The notes beneath the pieces were generated by a model. It worked only from the letters and a program-made list of their open reading frames with translations, ran no database searches and was not told where the DNA came from. From assembly GCA_022565075.1 (NCBI GenBank), contig JADFKG010000016.1, positions 1-20,129 on the forward strand: a stretch of DNA of 20,129 bases. Direction: 5' to 3'. The stretch is from Chloroflexota bacterium (GTDB lineage Bacteria; Chloroflexota; Dehalococcoidia; SM23-28-2; RBG-16-64-32). This document shows, one piece after another, positions 5,449 to 14,700 of this stretch. Position 1 is the first letter of the stretch; every line of letters starts with the position of its first letter. The translations under genes were made by a program, and so were the position numbers.

Positions 5449-6333
5449 ATGCCGAAATATCTCCACCTCGTAGATGGCACGTTTGAACTCTTCCGGGCGC
5501 ACTATGCCCGACGACCCGACCACGCCGCGCCGGACGGCCAGCCGGCGAAGGCAGCCATCGGCGTAGTGGCGACGCTCCTCAGATTGCTGCAGAGCGCCGG
5601 CGAACCGGCCACTCACCTGGCGGCCGCGTTCGACAACCCAATCGAGTCGTTCCGCAACGATCTCTTCGACGGCTACAAGACCGGTGAGGGCACTGACCCC
5701 GATATTCGCAGCCAGTTTGACCTTGTGGAACAGGGTGTGGCAGCGCTCGGAGTGGTGGTCTGGTCGATGGACGAGTGGGAGGCCGACGACGCGCTGGCCA
5801 CGGCCGCGGTCCGCTGGCGAGACCAGTGCCAGCAAGTGCGGATCATGACGCCCGACAAGGACCTCGGTCAGATCGTCGACGGCGTGCGCATCATCCAGGT
5901 CGACACCATCCGGCGCCGCGAGATCGACGAGGACGCCGTGAGGGCGCGCCGGGTGGCGCCGGAAAGCATCCCCGACTTTCTGGCCCTCACCGGTGACCCC
6001 GCCGACGGGATTCCCGGGCTGCCCGGCTTCGGCGAGAAGACCTCGAAGACGCTACTCGATGCCTACGGACACATCGAAGAGATCCCCGGCCTTCCGACCG
6101 ACTGGAGAGTGAAGGTGCGGGGCGCGGAAGGTCTGGCCAAAACGCTGCGCGACCGCCGTGAGGATGCGCTTCTCTACCGCCGCCTCGCGACACTGGTGAC
6201 GGACGTACCGCTTACGGAGAGCCTGGCCGATCTGGAATGGCGTGGCGCCAATCGCGACGCCCTGACAGCCTGGTGCGAACGAGTTGGCTCGCCCGAACTG
6301 GCCGCGATGCCCAGGCGCTGGCGGCCTTCTTAG
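5449..6333 (+). CDS. Stand-alone 5'-3' exonuclease of the PolA/FEN family
   Basis: The 294-residue protein matches the 5'-nuclease domain of DNA polymerase I without the polymerase, in size and motifs. Such enzymes remove RNA primers and 5' flaps. The metal-binding acids appear in order: Asp9 (LVDGT), Asp62 (AFDNP), Glu111/Asp113/Asp114 (EWEADDA), Asp136/Asp138 (TPDKDLG) and Asp183/Asp186 (TGDPADGIPG). A helix-hairpin-helix turn follows (GLPGFGEKTSKTLL, 190-203). The arch-region block ending GYK (75-77) is also present. No catalytic acid is missing. There is no clear Shine-Dalgarno sequence before the ATG at 5449. It lies just after the tRNA hairpin and appears to be monocistronic. A full-length polA may lie elsewhere; alternatively this protein supplies the flap-nuclease function to a polymerase lacking the domain. 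Confidence 0.88.
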   Translation: MPKYLHLVDGTFELFRAHYARRPDHAAPDGQPAKAAIGVVATLLRLLQSAGEPATHLAAAFDNPIESFRNDLFDGYKTGEGTDPDIRSQFDLVEQGVAALGVVVWSMDEWEADDALATAAVRWRDQCQQVRIMTPDKDLGQIVDGVRIIQVDTIRRREIDEDAVRARRVAPESIPDFLALTGDPADGIPGLPGFGEKTSKTLLDAYGHIEEIPGLPTDWRVKVRGAEGLAKTLRDRREDALLYRRLATLVTDVPLTESLADLEWRGANRDALTAWCERVGSPELAAMPRRWRPS

Positions 6334-6670
6334 TCGGGATTGATCTTCGGCGCTCGTGCCTCGGTCAACATCTGACGCCATACCTCGACTCGCGACTTCT
6401 GCCTGCCTCGCACCTTCAGCGTTGGCGACATGGCCCTCATTAGCGGGGCAATAATTCCTCATCAATCCTTGTTACTCCCACGCCCTTTCCGCGTCATTAA
6501 CTTAAGGAGACGTTGGCCAAGTATCTCGGCGGCGCCCCCGAAAACAGCAGATCGCGCCGCAATTGACGCGGATCGTCACCAGACAGGATGGGAACACTCA
6601 CGCTGTGAGGAACTCACAAGTCGGTCACAAAGATCCGATGCATCGGGCGGCATAAGGAGGACAGGCGCAG
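6334..6670 (+). other. 337-base leader region upstream of the ABC importer
   Basis: I see no supported gene here. A reading frame that starts at 6430 runs on into the transporter gene in another frame and has poor composition. The stretch contains TTGACG (6563-6568) as a possible -35 without a good -10, the palindrome at 6604-6618, a second TCACAA at 6625-6630, and the ribosome binding site AAGGAGG (6654-6660). It probably holds the promoter and operator of the importer operon. Confidence 0.4.
6604..6618 (+). promoter_or_regulatory. Palindrome TGTGAG-GAA-CTCACA, possible operator
   Basis: A perfect 6+6 inverted repeat with 3-base centre, 53 bases before the binding-protein start codon. Upstream CTCAC (6597-6601) can pair with the same GTGAG, so in RNA two mutually exclusive small hairpins are possible. 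It shares its TGTGA/TCACA arms with the site at 15632-15647 but with a one-base-shorter spacer. Whether it works as DNA operator or RNA element is unknown. Confidence 0.35.
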
Positions 6671-8389
6671 ATGAATCTTCAGGGCAGAGGCAGACTTTGG
6701 CCGCTTATGCTCCTCACCGCAGTGCTGGCGCTAATCGTTGCTTGCATGGGGGCAGAAGGGGAGAACACGACTCCAGACGACGAATCGGGCACCGCTCAGC
6801 GCATCGACGGTGGCGACCTGGTCGTCCAGGGAAACGAGCCGGACTCACTCGATCCCCACTGGTCGGCTTTCCAGCCGGACATCTCGCTACAGCGAATGCT
6901 CTGGCGCGGCCTGTACACGCTGGACGAGAACCAGGAAGTTCAGCCCGCTATGGCGGCTGAAATGCCGGTGGTCTCGCCTGACGGCACGATTTACACGATC
7001 ACCCTGCGCGACGGCCTGCTGTGGTCAGACGGCGATGACCTGACGGCCGAGGACTTCGTGCTCGGCATCGAGCGGACCTGCAACCCGGACAACGCCGGCC
7101 AGTATCAGTTCGCGCTGACGTCCATCGTCGGCTGCGACGACTACGCTTACGCCGAAGAACCAACGGATGAGGAAAAGGCGGAGCTTCGCGCCGCTGTCGG
7201 CGTCACCGCGATCGACGACACGACAGTCGAAATCACGCTGGCGAACCCACAGCCAACGTTCCCCATCGTCCTTTCGCTGTGGATGACGTTCCCCGTACCC
7301 TCGCACCTGCTGCCCGATCCGGGCGAGGCGTGGCCGGCTGGCCCAGACGCCCCCGAGGCCCTGGCGTTCAACGGCCCCTACGTGCTGACGGAGTACGTCC
7401 CGCAGGACCACGCAACCCTGGCCGCGAACCCGAACTGGGCCGCGCCCGACGGTGTCTCTCCCACGCTGGACAGCCTGACGGTGCGCTTCATCGACGACAC
7501 TGCGTCGGCGAACAACGCCTACCGGACGGACGAGCTTCAGTTCGCGCTGGCGGACACAACCGTGCTTTCCGCCCTCATTTCTGAGTTCGGCGACGGCGAT
7601 GAGTACTTCGAGTCGGTCAGGCCCAGCACTCGCGGACTCCAGATGAACCTTGGCCGTGAGCCGCTGGACAATGTGGACGTTCGCCTCGCGCTCTCGCAGG
7701 CGATCGACCGTCAGGCCCTGGTGGACGTAGTCGCAAGCGGCGCGCACCAGGCGACTACCAGCTGGATCCCGGGCTTCGTCCCGGCCGGCGCCGCGCCCGA
7801 TGCCTTCGACTCCTGCTGCGGGTTCGATCCCGATTCCGCCCGGCAGCACCTGGCCGACGCCGGTTACCCGAATGGCGAAGGCTTCCCCAGCGGCATCTCG
7901 CTCCTGATCGGCGACAGTTCCGAAGCCAAGGACACGGGCGCCTTCCTCCAGGACGCCTTTAAGACTCACCTCAACATCGACATTAAGATCGAGGCCGTGG
8001 ACGGAGCGACCCGCGCCGATCGCTTCTACTCTATCGACTACGACCTCTACATCGGCGGCTGGGCCCAGGACTACCACGACCCGGAAACGTGGGTCGTCGG
8101 GCTCTTCGAGACGGGCAGCTTCATCAACTTCACGAACTGCAGCAACGAAGAGATCGACCAGCTGATCGCAGACAACCTGTCCAACTCTGACAACGATGCG
8201 CGTCTCGCCGCCTACGCCCGCGTGAACGAGCTGATCGTCACGACGGTATGCGGCGTCGCGCCATTCTGGCACGAAAACGCGCACTACCTGATCAAGCCGA
8301 ACGTCGTCGGCATGAGCGAAAACGCCAACTCCCAGGACGCCATTCAGGCAGGCGACTGGATCGCTGAGGCCTGGGGTCTCTCCGAGTAA
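6671..8389 (+). CDS. ABC transporter substrate-binding lipoprotein, family 5 (peptide/solute)
   Basis: The 572-residue protein is the extracytoplasmic solute receptor of a peptide/nickel/opine-type (SBP_bac_5) ABC importer. The N-terminus is a lipoprotein signal: positive residues, a hydrophobic stretch (10-23) and lipobox IVAC with Cys25 as the lipidated residue, followed by an acidic, Thr-rich linker. The mature part shows family blocks: GGDLVVQGNEPDSLDPH near the start, LYTLDENQEVQPAMAAEMPVVS, YTITLRDGLLWSDGDDLTAEDFV, and the central DVRLALSQAIDRQALVD segment (about residues 336-352). Pairs of cysteines (CNPD..., GCDD and DSCCGFD) may form disulfides. The ligand cannot be told from sequence. 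The strong AAGGAGG at 6654-6660 fixes the ATG at 6671. It is first in an operon with two permeases. Confidence 0.93.
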   Translation: MNLQGRGRLWPLMLLTAVLALIVACMGAEGENTTPDDESGTAQRIDGGDLVVQGNEPDSLDPHWSAFQPDISLQRMLWRGLYTLDENQEVQPAMAAEMPVVSPDGTIYTITLRDGLLWSDGDDLTAEDFVLGIERTCNPDNAGQYQFALTSIVGCDDYAYAEEPTDEEKAELRAAVGVTAIDDTTVEITLANPQPTFPIVLSLWMTFPVPSHLLPDPGEAWPAGPDAPEALAFNGPYVLTEYVPQDHATLAANPNWAAPDGVSPTLDSLTVRFIDDTASANNAYRTDELQFALADTTVLSALISEFGDGDEYFESVRPSTRGLQMNLGREPLDNVDVRLALSQAIDRQALVDVVASGAHQATTSWIPGFVPAGAAPDAFDSCCGFDPDSARQHLADAGYPNGEGFPSGISLLIGDSSEAKDTGAFLQDAFKTHLNIDIKIEAVDGATRADRFYSIDYDLYIGGWAQDYHDPETWVVGLFETGSFINFTNCSNEEIDQLIADNLSNSDNDARLAAYARVNELIVTTVCGVAPFWHENAHYLIKPNVVGMSENANSQDAIQAGDWIAEAWGLSE

Positions 8390-8408
8390 CTATCGGCTCA
8401 AGAAGATG

Positions 8409-8451
8409 CAGGGCGTCCGGGCGGGCTGTGATGAGCCTCCCGGACGCCCTG
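8409..8451 (+). repeat. Strong intercistronic hairpin between binding protein and permease
   Basis: A perfect 13-bp GC-rich inverted repeat (8409-8421 with 8439-8451), with an inner 4-bp stem (8424-8427 with 8434-8437), lies 20 bases after the binding-protein stop. No T run follows. Such structures between a solute-binding gene and its permeases commonly protect the upstream mRNA or partly stop transcription, giving more receptor than permease. The role here is inference. Confidence 0.6.
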
Positions 8452-8494
8452 TCATCTCAGGGGCCGTCGCCACGCCCACCGCAGGGCTCTCGCG

Positions 8495-9481
8495 ATGACT
8501 GCTTACGTTATCCGCCGCCTCCTCTGGCTCATCCCGCTACTGTGGGCGGTGGCAACGATCACGTTCGTCGTCATGCACCTCGTCCCCGGCGGGCCTTTCG
8601 ACTCCAACGACAAGCTGCCGCCGGCGACCCGCGAACTGCTCGAGGAACACTACAACCTCGATAAACCCGTCTACGAACAGTACTACTACTACATGCGGGA
8701 CCTCGTTCTCGTCGACATCAGAAGCGAGCCGCCGTTCATCTACCCCGATCTCGGAACGTCGTTCACTCAGGACCGTGAGGTCACAGACATCATCAGCGAA
8801 GGATTCACGGTCTCGGCGCAGCTCGGTCTCAGCGCCTTCATCTTTGCGCTGGTGTTCGGCCTGACGCTGGGAATCGTCTCGGCGCTCAACCAGAACAGCC
8901 CGCTTGACTACTTCGCTGCGGCCCTGTCCTCGCTTGGCGTCGCCGTGCCATCCTTCGTGATCGCCACAGTTGGCGTGCTCATCTTCGCCGTCGAACTCGG
9001 CTGGTTCGACGTGCTCGGGTGGGGCGGCCCAGCCTGGCATCAGATGTGGAACCCGCTTGCCTGGGACTGGCGGAAGGTCGTCCTGCCCGTCGTCTCGCTT
9101 GGCCTGCTGCCGATGGCGTTCATCGCGCGCATCACGCGAGCCAGCATGCTGGAAGTGCTGCGCGAGGACTACGTGCGCGCGGCGCGCGCTCGCGGACTGT
9201 CCGAGCGAGTCATCATCCTCAGGCACGTGGTCAAGAACTCGCTGATACCGATCTTGACGGTGGCGGGGCCAATGCTCGCCGCGCTGGTCACGGGCTCGTT
9301 CATCGTCGAGCGAATATTCGCCATCAACGGCATCGGCACTCCCTTTGTCGACGCCGTGTTCCGCCGCGACTACGGCGTGATCATGGGCACGACGATCTTC
9401 TACGCCTCGGCCGTCGTCATCGCCAACCTCGTCGTTGACGTGCTCTACGCTGCGGTCGATCCAAGGATTCGGTACTCCTGA
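8495..9481 (+). CDS. ABC transporter permease, DppB/OppB type
   Basis: This 328-residue inner-membrane protein is the first permease of the family-5 importer. The N-terminus (MTAYVIRRLLWLIPLL) is typical of DppB-like proteins and begins the first membrane helix. A long periplasmic loop (about 33-105) follows, then five more hydrophobic segments. The cytoplasmic coupling (EAA) loop reads RAARARGLSERVIILRHVVKNSL (about 228-250), with the conserved A-x3-G that docks the ATPase. The C-terminal DVLYAAVDPRIRY is the family ending. The ATG at 8495 lacks a strong Shine-Dalgarno sequence. Its stop shares one base with the next gene's start (TGATG), so the two permeases are probably translationally coupled. 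Confidence 0.93.
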   Translation: MTAYVIRRLLWLIPLLWAVATITFVVMHLVPGGPFDSNDKLPPATRELLEEHYNLDKPVYEQYYYYMRDLVLVDIRSEPPFIYPDLGTSFTQDREVTDIISEGFTVSAQLGLSAFIFALVFGLTLGIVSALNQNSPLDYFAAALSSLGVAVPSFVIATVGVLIFAVELGWFDVLGWGGPAWHQMWNPLAWDWRKVVLPVVSLGLLPMAFIARITRASMLEVLREDYVRAARARGLSERVIILRHVVKNSLIPILTVAGPMLAALVTGSFIVERIFAINGIGTPFVDAVFRRDYGVIMGTTIFYASAVVIANLVVDVLYAAVDPRIRYS

Positions 9482-10410
9482 TGGCTCACGCGAGGGCTCT
9501 GCCGCTCCCCGACCTCCTGGCGGGCGATGCGGGGGGAAAGCGAAACGGAGTTTGGCCTGACGCGCTCAAGCGCCTGAGCCGCAACCGTCCGGCGATGATC
9601 GCCTTGTTCACGCTGGGCGCTATCTTCGTCCTCGCCGCGCTCGGGAACTACGTTGATGTAATCCAGCGCTACGACCCGGCGGCGCTGAACTACGCAGACG
9701 GAACGAAGACAGGCCCCAGCTGGGACCACTTCCTGGGCCAGGACCACCTGGGCCGCGATACCTGGGCGCGCGTTCTCCAGGGCACGTGGATCTCGCTTCG
9801 CGTCGGCCTCGGCGTCGCCGCCATCGCCCTGGTCGTCGGCGTTCTGGTCGGTGGCGCGGCGGCCTTGACCGGCAGCGCCGGCGACAACATCCTGATGCGG
9901 GTTACGGACGCACTGTACGCGTTTCCCGATCTGCTGTTCATCATCTTGCTGCGTGCGGTCCTCGACGGCCGCGACGTGCCTGGCGGCGACGTAGCGATCA
10001 TCATCTTCACGATCGCCTTCGTCAGCTGGATGACCGTCGCCCGCCTCGTCCGCGGCCAGATGCTATCGCTCGCCAGGAGCGACTACGTACTGGCTGCCAG
10101 AGCGCTCGGCGCGTCACAGACGCGAATCGTCTTCTTTCACATGCTGCCAAACGCACTCGGCCCCGTTATCGTCGCCGTCACGTTTGCGATACCCGTGGCC
10201 ATCTTCGCCGAATCGGCGCTGGCGTTCATCGGCTTCGGGGTTGCACCGCCAGCGGCCAGCCTCGGCACGCTGATCGACGAGGGTCACCGCCAGATCATCG
10301 AGACGAAGTGGATGCTCATCTTCCCTGGGTCGGTGCTGGCCGTGCTGATGCTCTGCTTCACGTTCCTCGGCGACGGCCTGCGCGACGCCCTCGACCCGCG
10401 TAGCCGCTAG
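9481..10410 (+). CDS. ABC transporter permease, DppC/OppC type
   Basis: This 309-residue second permease pairs with the upstream DppB-like protein to form the transmembrane channel. It has the OppC N-terminal extension with a first helix at about 38-54, then the family block HFLGQDHLGRDTWARVLQG (about 82-100) and further helices. The EAA loop is YVLAARALGASQTRIVFFHMLPNA (about 202-225), and the C-terminal GDGLRDALDPR is canonical. The start overlaps the upstream stop by one base. No dppD/dppF-like ATPase genes follow; the next gene is a CoA-transferase with its own promoter, so the ATPases must be supplied from elsewhere. Confidence 0.93.
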   Translation: MAHARALPLPDLLAGDAGGKRNGVWPDALKRLSRNRPAMIALFTLGAIFVLAALGNYVDVIQRYDPAALNYADGTKTGPSWDHFLGQDHLGRDTWARVLQGTWISLRVGLGVAAIALVVGVLVGGAAALTGSAGDNILMRVTDALYAFPDLLFIILLRAVLDGRDVPGGDVAIIIFTIAFVSWMTVARLVRGQMLSLARSDYVLAARALGASQTRIVFFHMLPNALGPVIVAVTFAIPVAIFAESALAFIGFGVAPPAASLGTLIDEGHRQIIETKWMLIFPGSVLAVLMLCFTFLGDGLRDALDPRSR

Positions 10411-10464
10411 CTCAGCGGTCGGCCCACCACCGATCTTCCCGATCGCGGCTCCCGGTGCGCCTTC

Positions 10465-10494
10465 TTGCGGCTGATTCCCTTCGCTCGATACAAT
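10465..10494 (+). promoter_or_regulatory. Probable promoter of the CoA-transferase gene
   Basis: TTGCGG (10465-10470) and TACAAT (10489-10494) are separated by 18 bases. Transcription would begin near 10501, 36 bases before the ATG. This makes the CoA-transferase a separate unit from the transporter. Confidence 0.5.
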
Positions 10495-10502
10495 CTCCGC
10501 AT

Positions 10503-10519
10503 CCGCTCACCCGGAGCGG
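10503..10519 (+). repeat. Small hairpin in the 5' leader of the CoA-transferase mRNA
   Basis: CCGCTC (10503-10508) pairs with GAGCGG (10514-10519) around a 5-base loop, ending just before the ribosome binding site AAGGGAG (10523-10529). It would sit at the very 5' end of the transcript and may stabilise it. Confidence 0.35.
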
Positions 10520-10536
10520 GCGAAGGGAGCAGCGAT

Positions 10537-11739
10537 ATGGCCGGTCCGCTGGCGGGCATCAAGGTGGTAGAGATGGGCCTCTGGGTCGCCGGGCCGTCCT
10601 GCGCGGTCATCCTCGGCGATTGGGGCGCCGACGTGATCAAGATCGAGCCGCCAACGGGCGATCCGTTCCGCGGCCTCTTTGCCTCACTGATGGGCACGCC
10701 GGCCGAGCTCAACCCACCGTTCGAGCTGGACAACCGGGGCAAGCGGAGCGTCGTCCTCGACCTGCAAAAGGAGGAGGCGCGCGAGATCGCCTACAAGCTC
10801 ATCGCCAACGCCGACGTCTTCATCACCAACAACCGGCCCCGCGTCCTCAGCGAGTACGGCATGGACTACGAGACGCTGCACGAGCGCTTTCCCCGCCTCG
10901 TCTACGGCCACATCACCGGCTACGGCCCGGAGACCGATTCGCGCGACACCGCCGCCTACGACATCGGCGCATTCTGGGCGCAGGCCGGCGTCGCCATGTC
11001 GCTCACCGCGCCGGGCGCCGAGATCCCGCAGCAGCGCGGCGGTATGGGCGATCACATGACCGGCCAGATGTGCGCCGGAGCCATCTGTGCCGCGCTCTGG
11101 AGCCGCGAGAAGACCGGCGAGGGCCAGATGGTCTCGGTGCCGCTGGTGCGCGTGGGCGTCTACATGATCGGCTGGGACGTGATGCTGGCGATGCGCCTCG
11201 GCATGCCCGTCCCAACGTACGACCGCCATCACGCCGTGAACCCGATCATCACCTGCTACAAGGCCGGCGACGAACGGTGGTTCTGGCTGCTTCTCCTCCA
11301 GGCCGACCGCCACTGGCCGGACCTCTGCCGCGCCCTCGACCGAGAAGACCTACTGACGGACGAGCGCTTCTCTAACATCACAGCGCGCCGCGCGAACGGC
11401 CCCCAGCTTGTCGAGGAGCTCGACGCCGTGTTCGAGACGAAACCGATGGCCGAATGGGCGGCGGCGTTCAAGGAGCACGATGTCTGGTGGGCGCCCGTAA
11501 ACTACGTCCACGAGCTGACCACGGATAAGATGGTCCGTGAGTCCGGGGCCTTCGTCCAGGTGCCGGGACCGGACGGCCCGGTCGAAATGGTCGCCACGCC
11601 CGCCGACTTCTCGACCACGCGCTGGGAGCCCAAGGGCATCGCCCCGGAGCTGGGCCAACACACGGAGGAAGTGCTGCTGGAGCTAGGCTACGACTGGGAG
11701 CAGATCATCCCGCTCAAGGAGCGGGGCGTCATCCCCTGA
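10537..11739 (+). CDS. CaiB/BaiF-family (type III) CoA-transferase
   Basis: Enzymes of this family move CoA between carboxylic acids through an aspartyl-CoA intermediate. The 400-residue protein opens with PLAGIKVVEMGLWVAGP and LGDWGADVIKIEPPTGDP, both family hallmarks. It has LDNRGKRSVVLDL (64-76) and the catalytic aspartate Asp172 in RGGMGDHMTG. The length is normal. I chose ATG 10537, preceded by AAGGGAG; an in-frame start at 10465 would fall inside the promoter. Donor and acceptor acids cannot be predicted (formyl, succinyl, carnitine, bile-acid or mesaconyl-type). The gene follows the importer and could act on an imported acid, but it has its own promoter, so this link is weak. Its stop is only six bases from that of the convergent exporter permease. 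Confidence 0.9.
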   Translation: MAGPLAGIKVVEMGLWVAGPSCAVILGDWGADVIKIEPPTGDPFRGLFASLMGTPAELNPPFELDNRGKRSVVLDLQKEEAREIAYKLIANADVFITNNRPRVLSEYGMDYETLHERFPRLVYGHITGYGPETDSRDTAAYDIGAFWAQAGVAMSLTAPGAEIPQQRGGMGDHMTGQMCAGAICAALWSREKTGEGQMVSVPLVRVGVYMIGWDVMLAMRLGMPVPTYDRHHAVNPIITCYKAGDERWFWLLLLQADRHWPDLCRALDREDLLTDERFSNITARRANGPQLVEELDAVFETKPMAEWAAAFKEHDVWWAPVNYVHELTTDKMVRESGAFVQVPGPDGPVEMVATPADFSTTRWEPKGIAPELGQHTEEVLLELGYDWEQIIPLKERGVIP

Positions 11740-11745
11740 CAGCGG

Positions 11746-14700
11746 CTACTCGTAGCGCAACGCTTCAGCCGTGGGAACGCTCGCGGCCTGCTGCGACGGA
11801 ATGATCGTCATCAGCAGCGAAGCGAAGATCGTCACGCCGCCGATGAGCACGATCTGCAGCCACGGCACGTAGAAGTTGCCGCCTTCGCTCGGAAAGTCAT
11901 CGCTCGTCACCAGGAAGTAGGCCAGCCAGAGGCCCAGGCCGGTGCCGGAGATCACGCCAAGAACGGTGACGAACGACGACTCCATCATGAAACTCAGCGA
12001 CACCATACTCTTCTTGTAGCCGATCGCCCGCAGCATGCCGATCTGCTGACGCCGTTCGACCACCGTGCGGAAGGCGATCACGCCGATCCCGGCGACACCA
12101 ACCACGAGGCCGAGGCCCATGAACGCCTGCATCAGATAGAGAAAGTTGCGCGACAGGGCGCTGTTTCCTTCCGCGATCTCCTCCAGCGAATCCGCCTGCG
12201 CTCCCGTCGTCACCAGCGCGGCCTCGATGTCACGCGCCAGCTCCCGCGAGTCATCCGGGTTGGTGAGCGCTACGAAGTGGACCGACAGCTCCGGGAGACC
12301 GAATACGCCGCGGAACGCCTCCGGCCCCATGAATATCCCGGGAAAGTTAGCGCTCGCGCCGAACTCAATCACGCCGATCACGCGCAGTGAACGCGTAATG
12401 CCCGAGGCCGAGTCGCGAACGACGATCACGGGCGCCTCAAACGTGTCCTCCTGAGTAGGGATTCCGTCGAGCGAGAACTCGTGGGGTCCAAAACCGCCCT
12501 CGATCGCGAATGCGTCGATGATCGCGACATCGGGCTCGCTCTGCAGCGCGTCCCAGACGGCGTCGGCATCCTCATAGCCGTTGGCGATCTTGTCGAGTGG
12601 CACGTCGCCGTTCTCGATGAACCCGTTGGTCAGCCCTTGCACCGGGTAGCTGTCAAACTCACCACCCGGAGAGCCGGGTGATGGGGGCACTGCTGGGCAA
12701 TCCCCCTGGCACACCTCGCTCGCATCGCCGAAGCCGGCGATCTGAACCGCACCTTCAGCCTCTATCTCATCAGCGATCGGATCGCCCGCCAGGAGAAGCG
12801 CATCGCGGACCGTCGCCATCGGGTTGTTCGGGTTCTCAACGACCTGAACGTCCCAGCCGCCCCGCGACTCGTCCTGCGCGAACAGTTTCTCGTAGTTCAG
12901 GTTCATCGCCGACATCGTCGTCAGCGAGAAGACAACAAGCGAGATCATCGCCAGCGTCATGCCAGTTCGGAAACGGTCCGCCATCGGGTAGGCAACAGCC
13001 GTCCGCAAAGACGGCAAGATCGACCCGAAGGCGCCGCCGGCCCGCGACAGGAACGCCAGCAGGATATCCAGGTTGTAGATGATGAAGAACGTCGAGGCCG
13101 TCACCATTGCCACGCCGCTCAAGAAGAACATCTCGATGTCGCCGTCCAGCGTGCCGAACAACCACTGCAGACGGTCCCCCGCAGTGAAGCCCCAGAAAAG
13201 GAGCAGGAACAGCGACATCGCAGTGTAGGCAGGGCGGGCCGGCGCACCGAAGTACGTCGCGAAGACGGTAGCGCCCACCGTGATCAGCGTAACGCCCAGC
13301 GCGAACGGAAAAGCAATGTCACTCTGGAGCCCCAGGTAGACGAGATAAACGCTAGCGGCGATGAGGAGCGTCCAGGCCGTGATGCCGCGCCAGCCCATAC
13401 GCTTGTTCGAGTACTCCGGTGTGTCGCGGATCGCGGAGACGATGTTCAGCGTCGACACGCGCCACGAAGAGAAGGTCACGGTGAGGAAAGTCAGCACGAC
13501 GCCGAGGCAGTACGAGATCACGATCGTCCGCAGCGTCACGTGCGGCGTGAACGTGAATCCGAGCGACTCGAATATCGCAGAGGCCGCCGTCGTAAGCGCG
13601 AAGGCAACGGCGACCCCAACACTGACGCCCACAACCGCAGAGGCCAGGTTGTAGCCAGTGCCCTCGGCCAGAAACATCTCGACGAGGTGGCGCCGTTTCA
13701 TCCCGATGGCGCGCGCCATACCCATCTCAGACTTCCGCTCGGCCGCCAGCATGACGAAAATCATCACGATCAGCAGGACGCCGGCGCCGATAGAGAAGAG
13801 GCCGAGAAGGAGGAAGAAGGTCGTCATGAAGTTACCTATCTCCTCCGCGTCATCTACCGACTCCACCTTTGTGGTCTCGACCTGCAACGGAATCGACTCG
13901 GCAAACGTGAACCGGACGATCTCGGCCTCGACGGCCGGGATCGCGTCGAGCGTGTCCCGTACTCCGCCGCTCACCGAGACGAGGATGATCGACACCTGAT
14001 CGCTGCCGAAAAGCTCCTGCACTGTCTCCAGACTCGCCACCATTCCTTCCGGCGAGGAGGCATCAAGCGCGCCAGTCACCGCACGGTCTTCGACAACCGC
14101 CCGGACGGTGTAGTCGCGGGGTTCGCTCTTGACGAAGGCTGTGATCACAGAACCCGCCACCGCCCGCAGTTCGTCGGCAGCGCTCTCGTTAAGGTAGACC
14201 TCGTCCGTACCGAGGTCGGTGACCGATAGCGATTCGCCAGTTTCCACGTCGATCACGTCGGGGAAAGCACCGGCTTGCCCCACGTCGATCCCTGTGAACA
14301 GAACGTCGGGCTCGCTCAGGCCCGTTTCGGCGTTGATCACCGGCACCGGCTCCCAGAGCAGGCCCATGTAGCCGTCCACGTTCTCCAGGCTGGCTACGTC
14401 GGCGGCGGCGAGGAACTGCTCGTACTCTGAGTTCGAGATCTCATCCTCGCCTGGGAGCTCATCAGCGCGCTGCCCGATCTGTCTTTCCAGAATGATGTCG
14501 GCGTGACCGAAGAGATCGAACGTCGCCTTCGTGATGCTGTAGTCGACGGTGTCACCGAAGGTAAACGCGGCAGTGATGATCACAGTGCTCAGCATCAGCC
14601 CGATCACGATCAGCGTGCTCTGCGCAATGCGGCGGGGGATGTTGCGCAGGCCCATCAGGAAGACGATCCGATTACGGAGGAAGATGAGCAGGATCGCACC

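Noticed and set aside
6430..6960. A 176-codon frame starting in the leader of the importer operon
   Set aside because: More than half overlaps the binding-protein gene in another frame, there is no ribosome binding site, and codon use is unlike neighbours.
7025..8284. A 419-codon open frame on the minus strand opposite the binding-protein gene
   Set aside because: It is the antisense shadow of a clear SBP_bac_5 gene. The protein is a low-complexity Val/Arg/Gly mixture without domains, as expected in GC-rich DNA.
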